64,000 bases of DNA from Bacillota bacterium. Lineage in GTDB: Bacteria; Bacillota; Clostridia; Peptostreptococcales; Anaerovoracaceae. Positions within the stretch are counted from its first letter, which is position 1, and each line of letters starts with the position of its first letter. This document shows, in pieces, positions 7,709 through 16,307 of the stretch. The stretch lies in contig JAHZHA010000035.1 in NCBI GenBank assembly GCA_019420525.1, forward strand, positions 44,903 to 108,902, written 5' to 3'. The notes beneath the pieces were generated by a model, which saw only the letters and a list, made by a program, of their open reading frames with translations, was not told the origin of the DNA and made no database searches. The position numbers and the translations under genes were made by a program.

Positions 7709-9694
7709 TCAGTCGTTCAGTTCTCCCCATTCGTCATAGGCATCGGAAAGTTGAGATTTTTTTTCTTCGACAGCATCGGAAAGCTGTGCAAGTTTTGTAT
7801 AATCTGTCATATATTCTTCCAGACACATTTTCTGACTGAGCTCGTCAATTTCTTCTTCCAGAGATGCGATGAGCTGTTCCAGAGCTTCTATCCGGCGTTC
7901 CTTTCGCCTCTGCTCGGCCTGGAGAGCTTTACTGCGCCTGCGCTCATCCATGCGCTGCTGTTTTTCCGTCATGGATTTTTCCATTGAAACGTCAGAATCA
8001 GAAGAGGCATCCTTGCCCAGGCTGTTCATATAGGCATTGGCCGATGTGACGGCGGCTTTCTTTTCATTGTAATAATCATAGTTTCCGGGATAGACGGTAA
8101 TTCCGTTTTTCGTCAGTTCATAGATAGACGTAGGTACTTTGTTGAGAAGATACCGGTCGTGAGAGACGATGATACAGGTTCCGGGAAAGTCCAGAAGTGC
8201 ATCTTCAAAGACTTCTTTTGATGCGATATCCAGATGGTTCGTAGGCTCGTCCAGGATCAGCGTATTGGCTCCGGAGAGCATAAGCTTCAACAGCGCCAGA
8301 CGGGCTCTTTCGCCGCCGGAGAGGGCGCTGACCTGTTTGAAGACATCGTCGTTGCGGAAGAGAAATCTGCCCAGAAGACCGCGGAGCTGTGTATCGCTGT
8401 AGAGGGAATAGGCGTCACGCATCTCTTCCAGAATGGTGGATGACTCGTTGAGCATGGACTGCTGTTGGTCGTAATACCCGAAGACGACATTGTGACCCAC
8501 TTTGATGTGGCCGGAAGTGGGAGGAATTTCCGACATGATCATCCGGAGAAGCGTCGTCTTTCCCGTACCATTGGGGCCGATGATGCAGATACGTTCTCCC
8601 CGTTTGATGTCGAAAGACACATCGGAAAAGAGAGTGCGCTTTTCGTCTCCTGTTCCGTAAGACTTGGAAATTTCAAAAGCCTGCAGCGTATCGTTTCCGC
8701 TCTTTGAACTTTCCTTAAACTGAATCCTCATTTGAGAGGAGGAGACCACAGGTTTTTCCATGACCTCCGTCTTTGCCAGCATTTTTTCTCTGGATCTGGC
8801 GCGTTTCGCCAGCTTTTCCGTTCCCCGCTCCTTGAAGCGACGGATCATATCTTCCTGTCGGCGGATCTCATCCTGCTGCTTCTCATAAGCTTTCAGCTCA
8901 CTGATGAGACGGACTTTTTTCTCCTGAGCGTAGAAAGTATAGTTGCCTTCGTATACGCTGAGGCGCCTGTTTTCGATTTCAAAGATCCGGTTTACCGTGT
9001 GATCCAGGAAATAACGGTCGTGTGAGATGATGACTACTGTGCCCTGATAGGCCTTCAGATACTGTTCCAGCCACTTCAGCGTACCGATATCCAGATGATT
9101 GGTAGGTTCGTCCAGCAGAAGAATATCAGGCTTTTTCAGAAGGAGTGCCGCCAGAGCCAGCCGGGTACGTTCACCTCCGGAGAGAGAATTCGTCTTTTTA
9201 TCAAAAAAGGAAGGCGGAAATGCCATGCTGTTCAGAACACCGCTGATCTCACTCTTGTAACCGTAGCCGTTCTGGAGACGGAACGATTCGGAAAGCCGGT
9301 CGTATTCCGATAGAAGACGGCGAACCTCTTCTGCACGTTCCGGGTTTTCTGGAAGAGATGAGAGTTCTGCGATTTTTTCTGATATTTCAGTCAGATCTTT
9401 TTCCATCTGAATGAGATGACCGAAAATCGACAACATCTCTTCGTAAACAGTTTTTTCTGATGTGAAAAGATCATTCTGGTGAAAATAACCTATTTTGAGA
9501 TCGCCAGAAATGAAATAATTTCCGGAATCGCACGGAAGTTCACCGGAAAGAATATTAAGCAAGGTACTTTTACCGGCTCCGTTGGCACCGACAATGCCCA
9601 CCCGGTCGCCGGCATTGATGTGAAATGAGACGTCCGTCAGGATTTCATCCACGCCATATAATTTTGTCAATTGATTTGCTGAAATAACGATCAT
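7709..9694 (-). CDS. ABC-F family ATPase
   Basis: This is a 661-residue protein with two ABC ATPase domains and no membrane segments, the hallmark of ABC-F translation factors (EttA, Uup, YdiF and antibiotic-resistance proteins such as VgaA). Domain 1 has Walker A GANGAGKST (about residue 36), signature LSGGERTRLALA and LLDEPTNHLDIG. Domain 2 has GPNGTGKTT (about 375), LSGGERARLALL and LILDEPTNHLDI. A basic linker between them (about 250-310, rich in Arg, Lys and Glu) would reach into the ribosome. A charged coiled-coil tail follows residue 570, as in Uup/YdiF types. The role is therefore probably ribosome-associated translation assistance. I see nothing that would assign a particular antibiotic resistance. 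The gene ends 56 bases before the acpP promoter and may be read into it. Confidence 0.88.
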   Translation of the reverse strand: MIVISANQLTKLYGVDEILTDVSFHINAGDRVGIVGANGAGKSTLLNILSGELPCDSGNYFISGDLKIGYFHQNDLFTSEKTVYEEMLSIFGHLIQMEKDLTEISEKIAELSSLPENPERAEEVRRLLSEYDRLSESFRLQNGYGYKSEISGVLNSMAFPPSFFDKKTNSLSGGERTRLALAALLLKKPDILLLDEPTNHLDIGTLKWLEQYLKAYQGTVVIISHDRYFLDHTVNRIFEIENRRLSVYEGNYTFYAQEKKVRLISELKAYEKQQDEIRRQEDMIRRFKERGTEKLAKRARSREKMLAKTEVMEKPVVSSSQMRIQFKESSKSGNDTLQAFEISKSYGTGDEKRTLFSDVSFDIKRGERICIIGPNGTGKTTLLRMIMSEIPPTSGHIKVGHNVVFGYYDQQQSMLNESSTILEEMRDAYSLYSDTQLRGLLGRFLFRNDDVFKQVSALSGGERARLALLKLMLSGANTLILDEPTNHLDIASKEVFEDALLDFPGTCIIVSHDRYLLNKVPTSIYELTKNGITVYPGNYDYYNEKKAAVTSANAYMNSLGKDASSDSDVSMEKSMTEKQQRMDERRRSKALQAEQRRKERRIEALEQLIASLEEEIDELSQKMCLEEYMTDYTKLAQLSDAVEEKKSQLSDAYDEWGELND

Positions 9695-9880
9695 ATTTTT
9701 TCTCCGATATATTCGATATATATATATAAATTTTATTGTCTGCCGTCTACCTATTTTAAATTATGGATCCTGTTCTGACAAGCGCATATATCGGCTGGAA
9801 GGATACGGAAGAAGGCGGAGATACTGATAAATTTTCGACATTTTTTTGAATGGAAAAAATGTTTGAAAGTTTGCCAAGTA

Positions 9881-9909
9881 TTGAAAAGAGAACTTTTTAT
9901 TGCTATAAT
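9881..9909 (+). promoter_or_regulatory. Sigma-A promoter of rex
   Basis: TTGAAA at 9881-9886 and a perfect TATAAT at 9904-9909 are separated by 17 bases. They lie 65 bases upstream of the rex start codon at 9974. I saw no clear Rex operator in this interval, so autoregulation is not shown. Confidence 0.8.
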
Positions 9910-9973
9910 ACATACATATGCCAAAATGGACAGAGATTATTGATAAATGTAATTGGAAAATGGGTCTGATAGT

Positions 9974-10618
9974 ATGAAGGAACATGTTAAAATTTCAAAT
10001 GCCGTTGTTAAAAGATTGCCAATTTATCTGAGATATCTGGAAGATTTGATGAAAAACAACGTGGAGAGAATATCGTCCAACGAACTGAGTTCTCTGATCG
10101 GTTTCACGGCTTCTCAGATACGGCAGGATTTAAACAATTTCGGCGGGTTTGGCCAGCAGGGCTATGGATATAATATCAAAGGGCTCTATAAAGAAATCAA
10201 TTCGATTCTCGGCCTGGACAGAGAATACAAAATGGTCATCGTAGGCACGGGAAATCTCGGACAAGCGCTGGCAAACTACTCAAAATATCACAAATCGGGT
10301 TTTCCTATCGTTGGAATGTTCGATATCAATCCGAAGATCATCGGACTGAAGATTAATGATATCGAAGTGATGGACAGCGACTATCTGGTGGATTTTCTTA
10401 AAGAAAACCAGGTAGACATCGGGATTATTACCACCGATAAATCAGCTGCGCAGAGTGTCGCAAATAAACTGGTGGAAGGAAATGTACGGGGTATCTGGAA
10501 TTTCGCTACCTGCGATCTCAAGGTACCAAAGCGCATTCAGGTGGAAAACGTTCATGTGACAGATTCCCTTAATACATTGGCTTACCGTATCATCCACAGT
10601 GAAGATTATGCCGAGTAA
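9974..10618 (+). CDS. rex: Redox-sensing transcriptional repressor Rex
   Basis: Rex senses the NADH/NAD+ ratio and represses fermentation and hydrogen or NAD-regenerating genes. The 214-residue product has an N-terminal winged helix (RLPIYLRYLEDL, then TASQIRQDLNNFGGFGQQGYGY). A Rossmann NAD(H)-binding domain follows, with the glycine motif VGTGNLGQAL near residue 90, and a C-terminal swapped helix. ATG 9974 is preferred over the in-frame TTG at 9953. The gene is monocistronic, with its own promoter and a terminator at 10642-10684. Its presence fits an anaerobic fermenter. Confidence 0.93.
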   Translation: MKEHVKISNAVVKRLPIYLRYLEDLMKNNVERISSNELSSLIGFTASQIRQDLNNFGGFGQQGYGYNIKGLYKEINSILGLDREYKMVIVGTGNLGQALANYSKYHKSGFPIVGMFDINPKIIGLKINDIEVMDSDYLVDFLKENQVDIGIITTDKSAAQSVANKLVEGNVRGIWNFATCDLKVPKRIQVENVHVTDSLNTLAYRIIHSEDYAE

Positions 10619-10641
10619 AATACGGAAGAAAAAAGAGTGGT

Positions 10642-10684
10642 GAGTTTTCTGAATATTTTTCAGAGAACTCGTCATTTTTCTTTT
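10642..10684 (+). terminator. Terminator of rex
   Basis: A 12-bp stem, with arms at 10642-10653 and 10659-10670, has a short loop and two mismatches. It is followed within a few bases by TTTTTCTTTTTT, a typical intrinsic terminator. Confidence 0.85.
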
Positions 10685-10689
10685 TTGTG

Positions 10690-10741
10690 AAAAAGAAAAA
10701 CTCCCTGAAAACATCACACATGTGTGAACAGTTTCAGGGAG
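10690..10741 (-). terminator. Terminator for the minus-strand ferredoxin gene
   Basis: Arms at 10701-10712 and 10731-10741 (CTCCCTGAAA / TTTCAGGGAG) form the stem. A small inner palindrome (CACACATGTGTG) sits in the loop. Read on the minus strand, the hairpin is followed by TTTTTCTTTTT. It lies about 115 bases beyond the ferredoxin stop. Confidence 0.75.
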
Positions 10742-10857
10742 CTGCGGGCGGCTTGCCGCCGCTCTTATCAGTGAGCGCCTCCGAAGGCGCCTTTTCTTTC
10801 GTGTCAATGTGAAGCGCAGTCTTTTTTTCGCCGGAAGATCATATCCGACAGGGGGCT
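10742..10857. other. GC-rich structured spacer, 3' of the ferredoxin gene
   Basis: This stretch has no gene. It holds two further short hairpins close together: GCGGGCGGC/GCCGCCGC around 10744-10762, and GCGCCT-CCGA-AGGCGC at 10775-10790, the latter followed by TTTTCTTT on the plus strand. Together with the flanking terminators, four hairpins occur in about 150 bases. It may simply be a 3' untranslated region with stacked terminators. Confidence 0.5.
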
Positions 10858-11028
10858 TTACGCTGGTGTAGGAGCGTCTACCGGACAAGTGTTTGCACAA
10901 GCGCCACAGTCGATGCAGACATCGGAATCGATGACAAAAATGCCGTCGCCTTCGGAAATCGCTTCTACAGGACATTCTGCAGCACAAGCTCCGCAGCAGA
11001 TGCAGACATCTTTAATAACATAAGCCAT
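10858..11028 (-). CDS. 2[4Fe-4S] ferredoxin
   Basis: This is a 56-residue clostridial-type ferredoxin, a low-potential electron carrier. Both cluster motifs are complete: CICCGACAAECP (C-x2-C-x2-C-x3-C-P) and CIDCGACANTCP, in the usual internal repeat. The open frame extends upstream, but the ATG at 11028 follows AAGGAGGTATATTGAT and begins MAYVIKDVC, the standard start of this family. It is transcribed alone, towards a minus-strand terminator at 10690-10741. It fits electron transfer for hydrogenases or pyruvate:ferredoxin oxidoreductase, which are not in this window. Confidence 0.95.
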   Translation of the reverse strand: MAYVIKDVCICCGACAAECPVEAISEGDGIFVIDSDVCIDCGACANTCPVDAPTPA

Positions 11029-11162
11029 ATCAATATACCTCCTTGATAAATTGCATTTTACATTTAGCAAACTCATTATAGCAGAGAAAAAAAAAACAGA
11101 CAATCTTTTTTGCAAATCAATAGATGAAATTTGTATCGAAAGATGCTCCGTGGTAAGATGAC

Positions 11163-12038
11163 ATGAGCGAAGAGAAAAAGCGGAAGAAGAGAGGAGTGAA
11201 AGAGTTGAAAGTGTACGGACTGGTAGGAAAGAGCGGAACGGGAAAGAGTTATCAGTCGATGAATGTCTGCAGAGATCGCCATATCGAAGCCATTATCGAT
11301 GACGGGCTTTTCATCTGCCGGAATGCAGTACAGGCGGGTCACTCGGCCAAAAGAGATAAAAACAAGGTGAGTGCCATCAAGACAGCTATTTTTCAGGATA
11401 CGGAAATCCGCAGGCAGGTGGCCGAGAAAATCAAGGAAGTTGATCCGAAGAGCATTCTGGTGCTGGGAACTTCCGAGGAGATGATCCGAAAGATCTGCAG
11501 TCGTCTGGAACTTCCGGAGGTGTCAGAGATGATCCGTATCGAGGATGTAGCCAGTCAGGATGCCATCACTACAGCGTTACGGCAGCGGCAGGAACAGGGG
11601 AAACACGTCATACCCGTTCCGACCTTCGAAATCAAATCTCAGTTTTCCGGGTATTTTATGACGCCTCTGAAAATTCTGCGGGGTAAAAATGATCGTCAGG
11701 GTGCCATGCAGGAAAGAAGCGTCGTCCGGCCTACGTACAGCTACCTGGGAGAATTTACGATATCAGATAAGACGGTGGTACAGCTGATCGATTATACTTG
11801 CAGTCTGTCAGAATCCGTGGCAGAAGTGCTGAAGTGCACGATTAAGAGTCGGCCTGAAGGTGTGGAAATCAATATTTCGGCGATCTTCACCTATGGACCG
11901 GGGCTCATGAAGCGGGCGCAGGAACTTCAGAATATAGTCACGGAAGAAGTGGAAAAGATGACGGCTTTCAATATCCTTGCTGTCAATATCGAAATCAGAG
12001 GTCTCAGGCCTGCAGTGGTATCGCCGGAAAAGGAATGA
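11163..12038 (+). CDS. P-loop ATP-binding protein with Asp23/Gls24-like C-terminal domain
   Basis: This is a 291-residue protein. The N-terminal part has a Walker A loop (GLVGKSGTGKS, about residues 19-29) and continues as a small nucleotide-binding domain. From about residue 185 the sequence (YLGEFTISDKTVVQLIDYTC, then INISAIFTYGPGLMKRAQELQNIV) resembles the Asp23/Gls24 (DUF322) family. Asp23 proteins are small, abundant, membrane-associated stress proteins. The fusion suggests a stress- or envelope-linked role, but no reaction can be named. No signal peptide or membrane helix is seen. The start at 11163 has only a weak upstream site, and an internal start at the KVYGLVG region cannot be excluded. 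It precedes the DNA glycosylase gene by 63 bases in the same direction and may share its transcript. Confidence 0.65.
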   Translation: MSEEKKRKKRGVKELKVYGLVGKSGTGKSYQSMNVCRDRHIEAIIDDGLFICRNAVQAGHSAKRDKNKVSAIKTAIFQDTEIRRQVAEKIKEVDPKSILVLGTSEEMIRKICSRLELPEVSEMIRIEDVASQDAITTALRQRQEQGKHVIPVPTFEIKSQFSGYFMTPLKILRGKNDRQGAMQERSVVRPTYSYLGEFTISDKTVVQLIDYTCSLSESVAEVLKCTIKSRPEGVEINISAIFTYGPGLMKRAQELQNIVTEEVEKMTAFNILAVNIEIRGLRPAVVSPEKE

Positions 12039-12101
12039 TATAGAAGAAATTCGATAAAATAAGATGAAATAATCCGGCAGATAAAAGGATACGATAGTAA
12101 G

Positions 12102-13055
12102 ATGAGTAAATCAGATGCAACCGGTCAGAAAACAGAATACAGAGGTTACCGTATCTCATATGAAAAGAAAAATCGAAGACTCGTTGTGGAATGTGTTGCG
12201 GATTTCGATCCGGTTCATATTTTCGAATGCGGCCAGTGCTTCCGGTGGACGCGAGAAGGTGACGGAAGTTATACGGGCGTAGCGGATGGCCGGCCTGTTT
12301 CTGTCCGCTTTGAAGAGGGAAGGCTTACTGTGGAGAATTGCGGAGCCGGCGATTTTGAAAATTTTTGGTATGATTATTTCGATCTGGGCCGGGATTATGC
12401 TTCTGTGAAAAAATATCTCACGGAAAAGGATGAGGTGATGAGGCGAGCGGTAGATTTCGGCGGCGGAATCCGGCTTTTACGTCAGGATCCTTGGGAAACA
12501 GTAATTTCTTTCATTATTTCACAGAATTCCAACATTCCGCGGATACGCAGATGTGTGGAGCTGCTGTGCAGCAATTTCGGGGAACCTCTGGGAGAATGGC
12601 GCGGTAAAGAACGCTTTCGCTTTCCCACACCGGAACGGCTGGCCGAACTGTCGCGGGAGGATCTGGCGGTGTGCCGGCTGGGATATCGAGATAAGTATGT
12701 GATCGGAGCAGCGCAGGCAGTGGCCGGCGACAATGGGAGAACTCTCACTGCCGCCCGGTATGCGGATCAGGAAGAAGCACTAAAATATATTCTCACTCTC
12801 CCCGGTGCAGGACCCAAGGTTGCTTCCTGCATTATGCTCTTCGGCCTGCTTCATTACGGCAGCTTTCCTCTGGACGTCTGGATGAAGCGTATCATGTCAG
12901 AACTCTACGGATATGAGCTGCAGGACGTAAAAGGTATGTCGGAGTATGCCAGAATACACTTCGGAGAATACAGCGGTTTTGCCCAGCAATATTTATTCTA
13001 TTATGCGAAGGAAAATTTAAAAAAGGATATTGACAACAAAAGACAAAAGCGTTAA
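12102..13055 (+). CDS. 8-oxoguanine DNA glycosylase/AP lyase (Ogg1-like)
   Basis: This is a 317-residue DNA repair glycosylase of the OGG1-type HhH-GPD superfamily, which removes 8-oxoguanine opposite cytosine. The N-terminal domain contains FECGQCFRW, as in OGG1 relatives. The core has FIISQNSNIPRIRR, then the helix-hairpin-helix LPGAGPKVASCIMLF with the catalytic lysine of the GPK segment. The conserved aspartate is in PLDVWMKR. The length is typical of bacterial OGG1-like enzymes. Its last bases contain the -35/-10 elements of the groESL promoter, so the two units abut. It fits protection of an anaerobe against oxidative damage. Confidence 0.85.
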   Translation: MSKSDATGQKTEYRGYRISYEKKNRRLVVECVADFDPVHIFECGQCFRWTREGDGSYTGVADGRPVSVRFEEGRLTVENCGAGDFENFWYDYFDLGRDYASVKKYLTEKDEVMRRAVDFGGGIRLLRQDPWETVISFIISQNSNIPRIRRCVELLCSNFGEPLGEWRGKERFRFPTPERLAELSREDLAVCRLGYRDKYVIGAAQAVAGDNGRTLTAARYADQEEALKYILTLPGAGPKVASCIMLFGLLHYGSFPLDVWMKRIMSELYGYELQDVKGMSEYARIHFGEYSGFAQQYLFYYAKENLKKDIDNKRQKR

Positions 13056-13058
13056 ATT
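13030..13058 (+). promoter_or_regulatory. Sigma-A promoter of groESL
   Basis: A perfect TTGACA (13030-13035) and a TAAATT (13053-13058) are spaced by 17 bases. They overlap the end of the glycosylase gene. The CIRCE operator begins 4 bases after the -10 element and so covers the expected transcription start, the usual position for HrcA repression. Confidence 0.75.
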
Positions 13059-13062
13059 AATG

Positions 13063-13089
13063 TTAGCACTCGAACAGAGAGAGTGCTAA
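13063..13089 (+). promoter_or_regulatory. CIRCE operator (HrcA-binding site)
   Basis: The sequence is TTAGCACTC, nine bases, GAGTGCTAA: a perfect match to the consensus CIRCE inverted repeat with the standard 9-base spacer. HrcA binds it and represses groESL until heat shock. hrcA itself is not in this window. Confidence 0.97.
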
Positions 13090-13260
13090 CAAAGCAAAGA
13101 CAGGACGAACACATATCCTGCATTCAAAAAAGTATGGAATGCAGAATATTTGCTCCAGAGGAGCTTTTTAAGCTGAAGCCGAAGCATTTCCACATATTCG
13201 GCGCAGAGCACCGGAAAAAGTTATCGGTGCGGAAAAAAAGGAAAGGAGATTTTCTTAAAA

Positions 13261-13530
13261 ATGATCAGACCATTAAGCGACAATGTAGTAATCAAGCGTT
13301 TTGAAGCAGAAGAGAAGACAAAGGGAGGCATCATCCTCACCAGCGCAAATAAAGAAGTTCCGCAGACAGCAGAAGTGCTGGCTGTAGGCCCGGGAACAGA
13401 AGATTCCCCGATGCAGGTGGCTCCGGGAGATAAAGTTATCTTTAAGAAGTACGGCGGCACGGAAATCGATGTTGACGGTGAAGAAGTTATCATCGTTCCG
13501 CAGGACTGCATTCTTGCAGTAATCGAATAA
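13261..13530 (+). CDS. groES: Co-chaperonin GroES
   Basis: This is an 89-residue 10-kDa chaperonin that caps the GroEL cavity. It begins with IRPLSDNVVIKR, has the mobile-loop segment EEKTKGGIILTSANKE, and ends with the EVIIVPQDCILAVIE strand. It is slightly shorter than the common 94-95 residues. The start follows GGAAAGGAGATTTTCTTAAAA. The leader between CIRCE and the ATG is about 170 bases long. groEL follows after 68 bases. Confidence 0.95.
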   Translation: MIRPLSDNVVIKRFEAEEKTKGGIILTSANKEVPQTAEVLAVGPGTEDSPMQVAPGDKVIFKKYGGTEIDVDGEEVIIVPQDCILAVIE

Positions 13531-13598
13531 TCAGCTGCAGGGCAGCCGGAAATAATCTGTAAAACGTATAGATATAGACGAAAAGGAGAATAGATAAA

Positions 13599-15239
13599 AT
13601 GGCTAAGGAAATTCAGTTCGGCGAAGACGTCAGAAGAAAATTAGAAGCAGGCGTTGATAAGCTTGCCAATACAGTAAAGGTAACTCTGGGACCGAAAGGC
13701 AGAAACGTTCTTCTCGAAAGATCCTATGGTGCACCTCTCATCACTAACGACGGTGTTACCATCGCGAGAGATATCGATCTGGAAGATCCGTATGAAAACA
13801 TGGGTGCTCAGCTGGTAAAGGAAGTTTCCACAAAGACAAATGACGCAGCTGGTGACGGTACGACGACAGCTACACTGCTGGCTCAGATTATCGTTAAAGA
13901 AGGTCTTAAGAATGTGGCTGCAGGCGCAAATCCTATGATCCTCAGAAGAGGTATGCAGGGCGCGGTAGACGTTGCAGTTGAAGAACTCAAGTCTATTTCC
14001 AAGGCAGTGGAAAGCAAAGAAAACATCGCACAGGTCGCTTCTGTTTCCGCGGGTGAAGAGGAAATCGGCCAGTATATCGCAGATGCCATGGATAAAGTAG
14101 GCAAGGAAGGCGTCATTACAGTAGAAGAATCCAAGTCTATGGGAACGACGCTGGAAGTTGTGGAAGGTATGCAGTTCGACAGAGGATATCTCTCCGCATA
14201 TATGGTAAACGACACGGAAAAGATGGAAGCAGCCCTCTCCAATCCGTATATCCTCATTACTGATAAGAAAATCTCCAATATTCAGGAAATCCTTCCTATT
14301 CTGGAACAGATCGTACAGCAGGGCAGAAAGCTCCTCATCATCGCAGATGATGTGGAAGGCGAAGCACTTGCTACAATCGTTCTGAATAAGATCAGAGGCA
14401 CATTCGACTGCGTCTGCGTCAAGGCTCCTGGTTTCGGCGACAGAAGAAAAGAACAGCTGAAAGATATCGCTATCCTCACAGGCGGTACTGTAGTTTCCGA
14501 AGAAATCGGAATGGAACTGAAAGAGACGACACTGGAGATGTTAGGTGTTGCTGACACGGTTAAGGTTACAAAGGAAAATACGGTAATCGTCAACGGTGCA
14601 GGCAATAAAGAAGAAATTCAGGACAGAATCAAGCTCATCAAGGCTCAGATGGAAGAGACTGATTCTGAATTTGACCGCAATAAGCTCCAGGAAAGACTTG
14701 CCAAGTTGGCAGGCGGCGTTGCAGTCATTCAGGTAGGTGCTGCGACAGAAACCGAACTGAAAGAAAAGAAGCTGAGAATCGAAGATGCCCTCAATGCTAC
14801 GCAGGCAGCAGTTGAAGAAGGTATCGTCCCTGGCGGCGGTACGGCTCTTATCAATGTAATTCCGGCAGTAGCCAAGTATGTAAAGACGCTGTCCGGCGAT
14901 ATGAAGACAGGCGCTGCCATCATCCAGAGAGCTCTGGAAGAGCCGGTAAGACAGATCGCTGAAAACGCAGGTTTCGAAGGCTCTGTGGTAGTGGCAAAGG
15001 TAAAGGGCAGCAAGGCAGGCGTAGGCTTCAATGCTGCTACAGAAAAGTATGTCGATATGATGGCCGAAGGTATCGTAGACCCGACAAAGGTTACGAGATC
15101 CGCTCTCCAGAACGCTGCTTCCGCTTCCGCAATGCTCCTGACGACAGAAGCATGCGTAGTCGACATCAAGAGCGACAATCCGCTGGAAGCTCTCTCCTCC
15201 GCTGCAGGCGGCATGGGCGGTATGGGCGGCATGATGTAA
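13599..15239 (+). CDS. groEL: Chaperonin GroEL
   Basis: This is the 546-residue 60-kDa chaperonin that folds proteins in a double ring with GroES. It has KVTLGPKGRNVLLERSYG near residue 30, the ATP-binding loop DGTTTATLLAQ with its catalytic aspartate, GGVAVIQVGAATE in the intermediate domain, and the flexible GGMGGMGGMM tail. It is complete and collinear with family members. It is read from the CIRCE-controlled promoter after groES and ends at a strong terminator. Codon use is adapted, as expected of a highly expressed gene. Confidence 0.97.
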   Translation: MAKEIQFGEDVRRKLEAGVDKLANTVKVTLGPKGRNVLLERSYGAPLITNDGVTIARDIDLEDPYENMGAQLVKEVSTKTNDAAGDGTTTATLLAQIIVKEGLKNVAAGANPMILRRGMQGAVDVAVEELKSISKAVESKENIAQVASVSAGEEEIGQYIADAMDKVGKEGVITVEESKSMGTTLEVVEGMQFDRGYLSAYMVNDTEKMEAALSNPYILITDKKISNIQEILPILEQIVQQGRKLLIIADDVEGEALATIVLNKIRGTFDCVCVKAPGFGDRRKEQLKDIAILTGGTVVSEEIGMELKETTLEMLGVADTVKVTKENTVIVNGAGNKEEIQDRIKLIKAQMEETDSEFDRNKLQERLAKLAGGVAVIQVGAATETELKEKKLRIEDALNATQAAVEEGIVPGGGTALINVIPAVAKYVKTLSGDMKTGAAIIQRALEEPVRQIAENAGFEGSVVVAKVKGSKAGVGFNAATEKYVDMMAEGIVDPTKVTRSALQNAASASAMLLTTEACVVDIKSDNPLEALSSAAGGMGGMGGMM

Positions 15240-15286
15240 TCGCCTTCTCCACCGAAAAGTTTATTGATATTATTGAAAAATCAAAG

Positions 15287-15316
15287 GATGACCGGATTTA
15301 TTCGGTCATCTTTTTT
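15287..15316 (+). terminator. Terminator of groESL
   Basis: GATGACCG (15287-15294) pairs with CGGTCATC (15303-15310) across an 8-base loop. Six T follow directly. Confidence 0.9.
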
Positions 15317-15381
15317 GTATTCCGAAAGAAATGAGGAAATGGGCGAGATTCACTTTTTTTGCCATTGTGAACGGGCTTTTT

Positions 15382-15409
15382 TTGCGGTAAAATTATTTAT
15401 TACTATAAT
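15382..15409 (+). promoter_or_regulatory. Probable promoter of the VanY-like gene
   Basis: TTGCGG at 15382-15387 and a perfect TATAAT at 15404-15409 are separated by 16 bases. They lie 63 bases before the start codon at 15472. Confidence 0.6.
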
Positions 15410-15471
15410 CTGTTTTTGTATTTGTCAAAATTCAGGGTCGTGGCGCGGGCCAGGACCGGGAGGTAAATTCG

Positions 15472-16245
15472 ATGCATGAGAATTGTAAATTCAGCAGGCG
15501 TTTTGTCCGCGGAATTCTCTGCACGCTTCTGTGTACAGCAGTGATTTTCGGTGCTGTGGGCTGCGGAAAAGGCGGAGACGGTCAGGAATCCACTCAGAAG
15601 AATGCGGAAAATACCGCTTCAGAAGAGACGATGGATCCTGAAAAAAAGGCCCAGCTGCAGCAGGATCAGGAAAACGGGCTCTTCATTCTTGTAAACAAAG
15701 AAGAAGGTAATCACCTGGAACCGGATTATGTGCCGGAAGATCTGGAACCCATCCGGTATTTCGCAGAAGACCGCAATAAATATACGAGATTTATGCGGGC
15801 GGAAGCTGCGGATGCATTTCACCGTCTCGTGGAGGCTGCTGCAGAGGAAGGAATCGACATCGTCATGACGACGGCTTATCGTTCCTACGAATTCCAGCAG
15901 ATTCTCTGGGACAATTATGTGGCTCAGAAAGGCGAAGAGGAAGCCAATAAGACGAGCGCGCGTCCGGGTGAGAGCGAACATCAGACAGGACTTGCGGCAG
16001 ATCTTTCCACATCGGAGATCGACTACCGGAATTCCTCTGATTTTGCCGATACCGAAGCGGGGCGCTGGGTGGCAGAGCACGCTCATGAATTCGGCTTTAT
16101 CCTGCGCTATCCACAGGATAAGACGGAGATCACGGGTTATTCCTACGAGCCGTGGCACATCCGCTATGTGGGTCTCACAGCGGCGGAGGACATTTATGAG
16201 AACGGTCTGGCGCTGGAAGAATATCTGGAGCAGCTGGATCTGTAA
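15472..16245 (+). CDS. VanY-like D-Ala-D-Ala carboxypeptidase, lipoprotein (M15B)
   Basis: This is a 257-residue exported peptidase that trims the terminal D-Ala from peptidoglycan precursors. The first 33 residues are a lipoprotein signal (hydrophobic LCTLLCTAVIFGAVGC with Cys as the acylated residue), followed by a charged Gly/Glu/Gln-rich spacer. The catalytic M15 domain starts near residue 85. It shows TTAYRSYEFQQ, then the zinc motif SEHQTGLAADLS (His and Asp ligands), and EPWHIRYVG, which carries the catalytic Glu and third ligand. ATG 15472 follows CCGGGAGGTAAATTCG. There is no vanR/vanS or vanA nearby, so this is a housekeeping cell-wall enzyme rather than evidence of vancomycin resistance. 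Confidence 0.85.
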   Translation: MHENCKFSRRFVRGILCTLLCTAVIFGAVGCGKGGDGQESTQKNAENTASEETMDPEKKAQLQQDQENGLFILVNKEEGNHLEPDYVPEDLEPIRYFAEDRNKYTRFMRAEAADAFHRLVEAAAEEGIDIVMTTAYRSYEFQQILWDNYVAQKGEEEANKTSARPGESEHQTGLAADLSTSEIDYRNSSDFADTEAGRWVAEHAHEFGFILRYPQDKTEITGYSYEPWHIRYVGLTAAEDIYENGLALEEYLEQLDL

Positions 16246-16307
16246 AGTTTAACGGAATTCAAATATCACTTTTCTTAATATGGATGAAAGATTTTTAGGA
16301 GGAAAAC

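Noticed and set aside
7583..7987. ORF upstream of acpP on the plus strand
   Set aside because: It crosses the acpP promoter and the 3' end of the ABC-F gene in the opposite sense, with no supporting evidence.
13083..13304. ORF in the groESL leader
   Set aside because: It lies between CIRCE and groES, overlaps the groES start out of frame, and has no ribosome-binding site or homology.
15472..16245. Vancomycin resistance (vanY) interpretation
   Set aside because: No vanRS, vanH, vanA or vanX genes lie nearby, and stand-alone M15 carboxypeptidases are common housekeeping enzymes.
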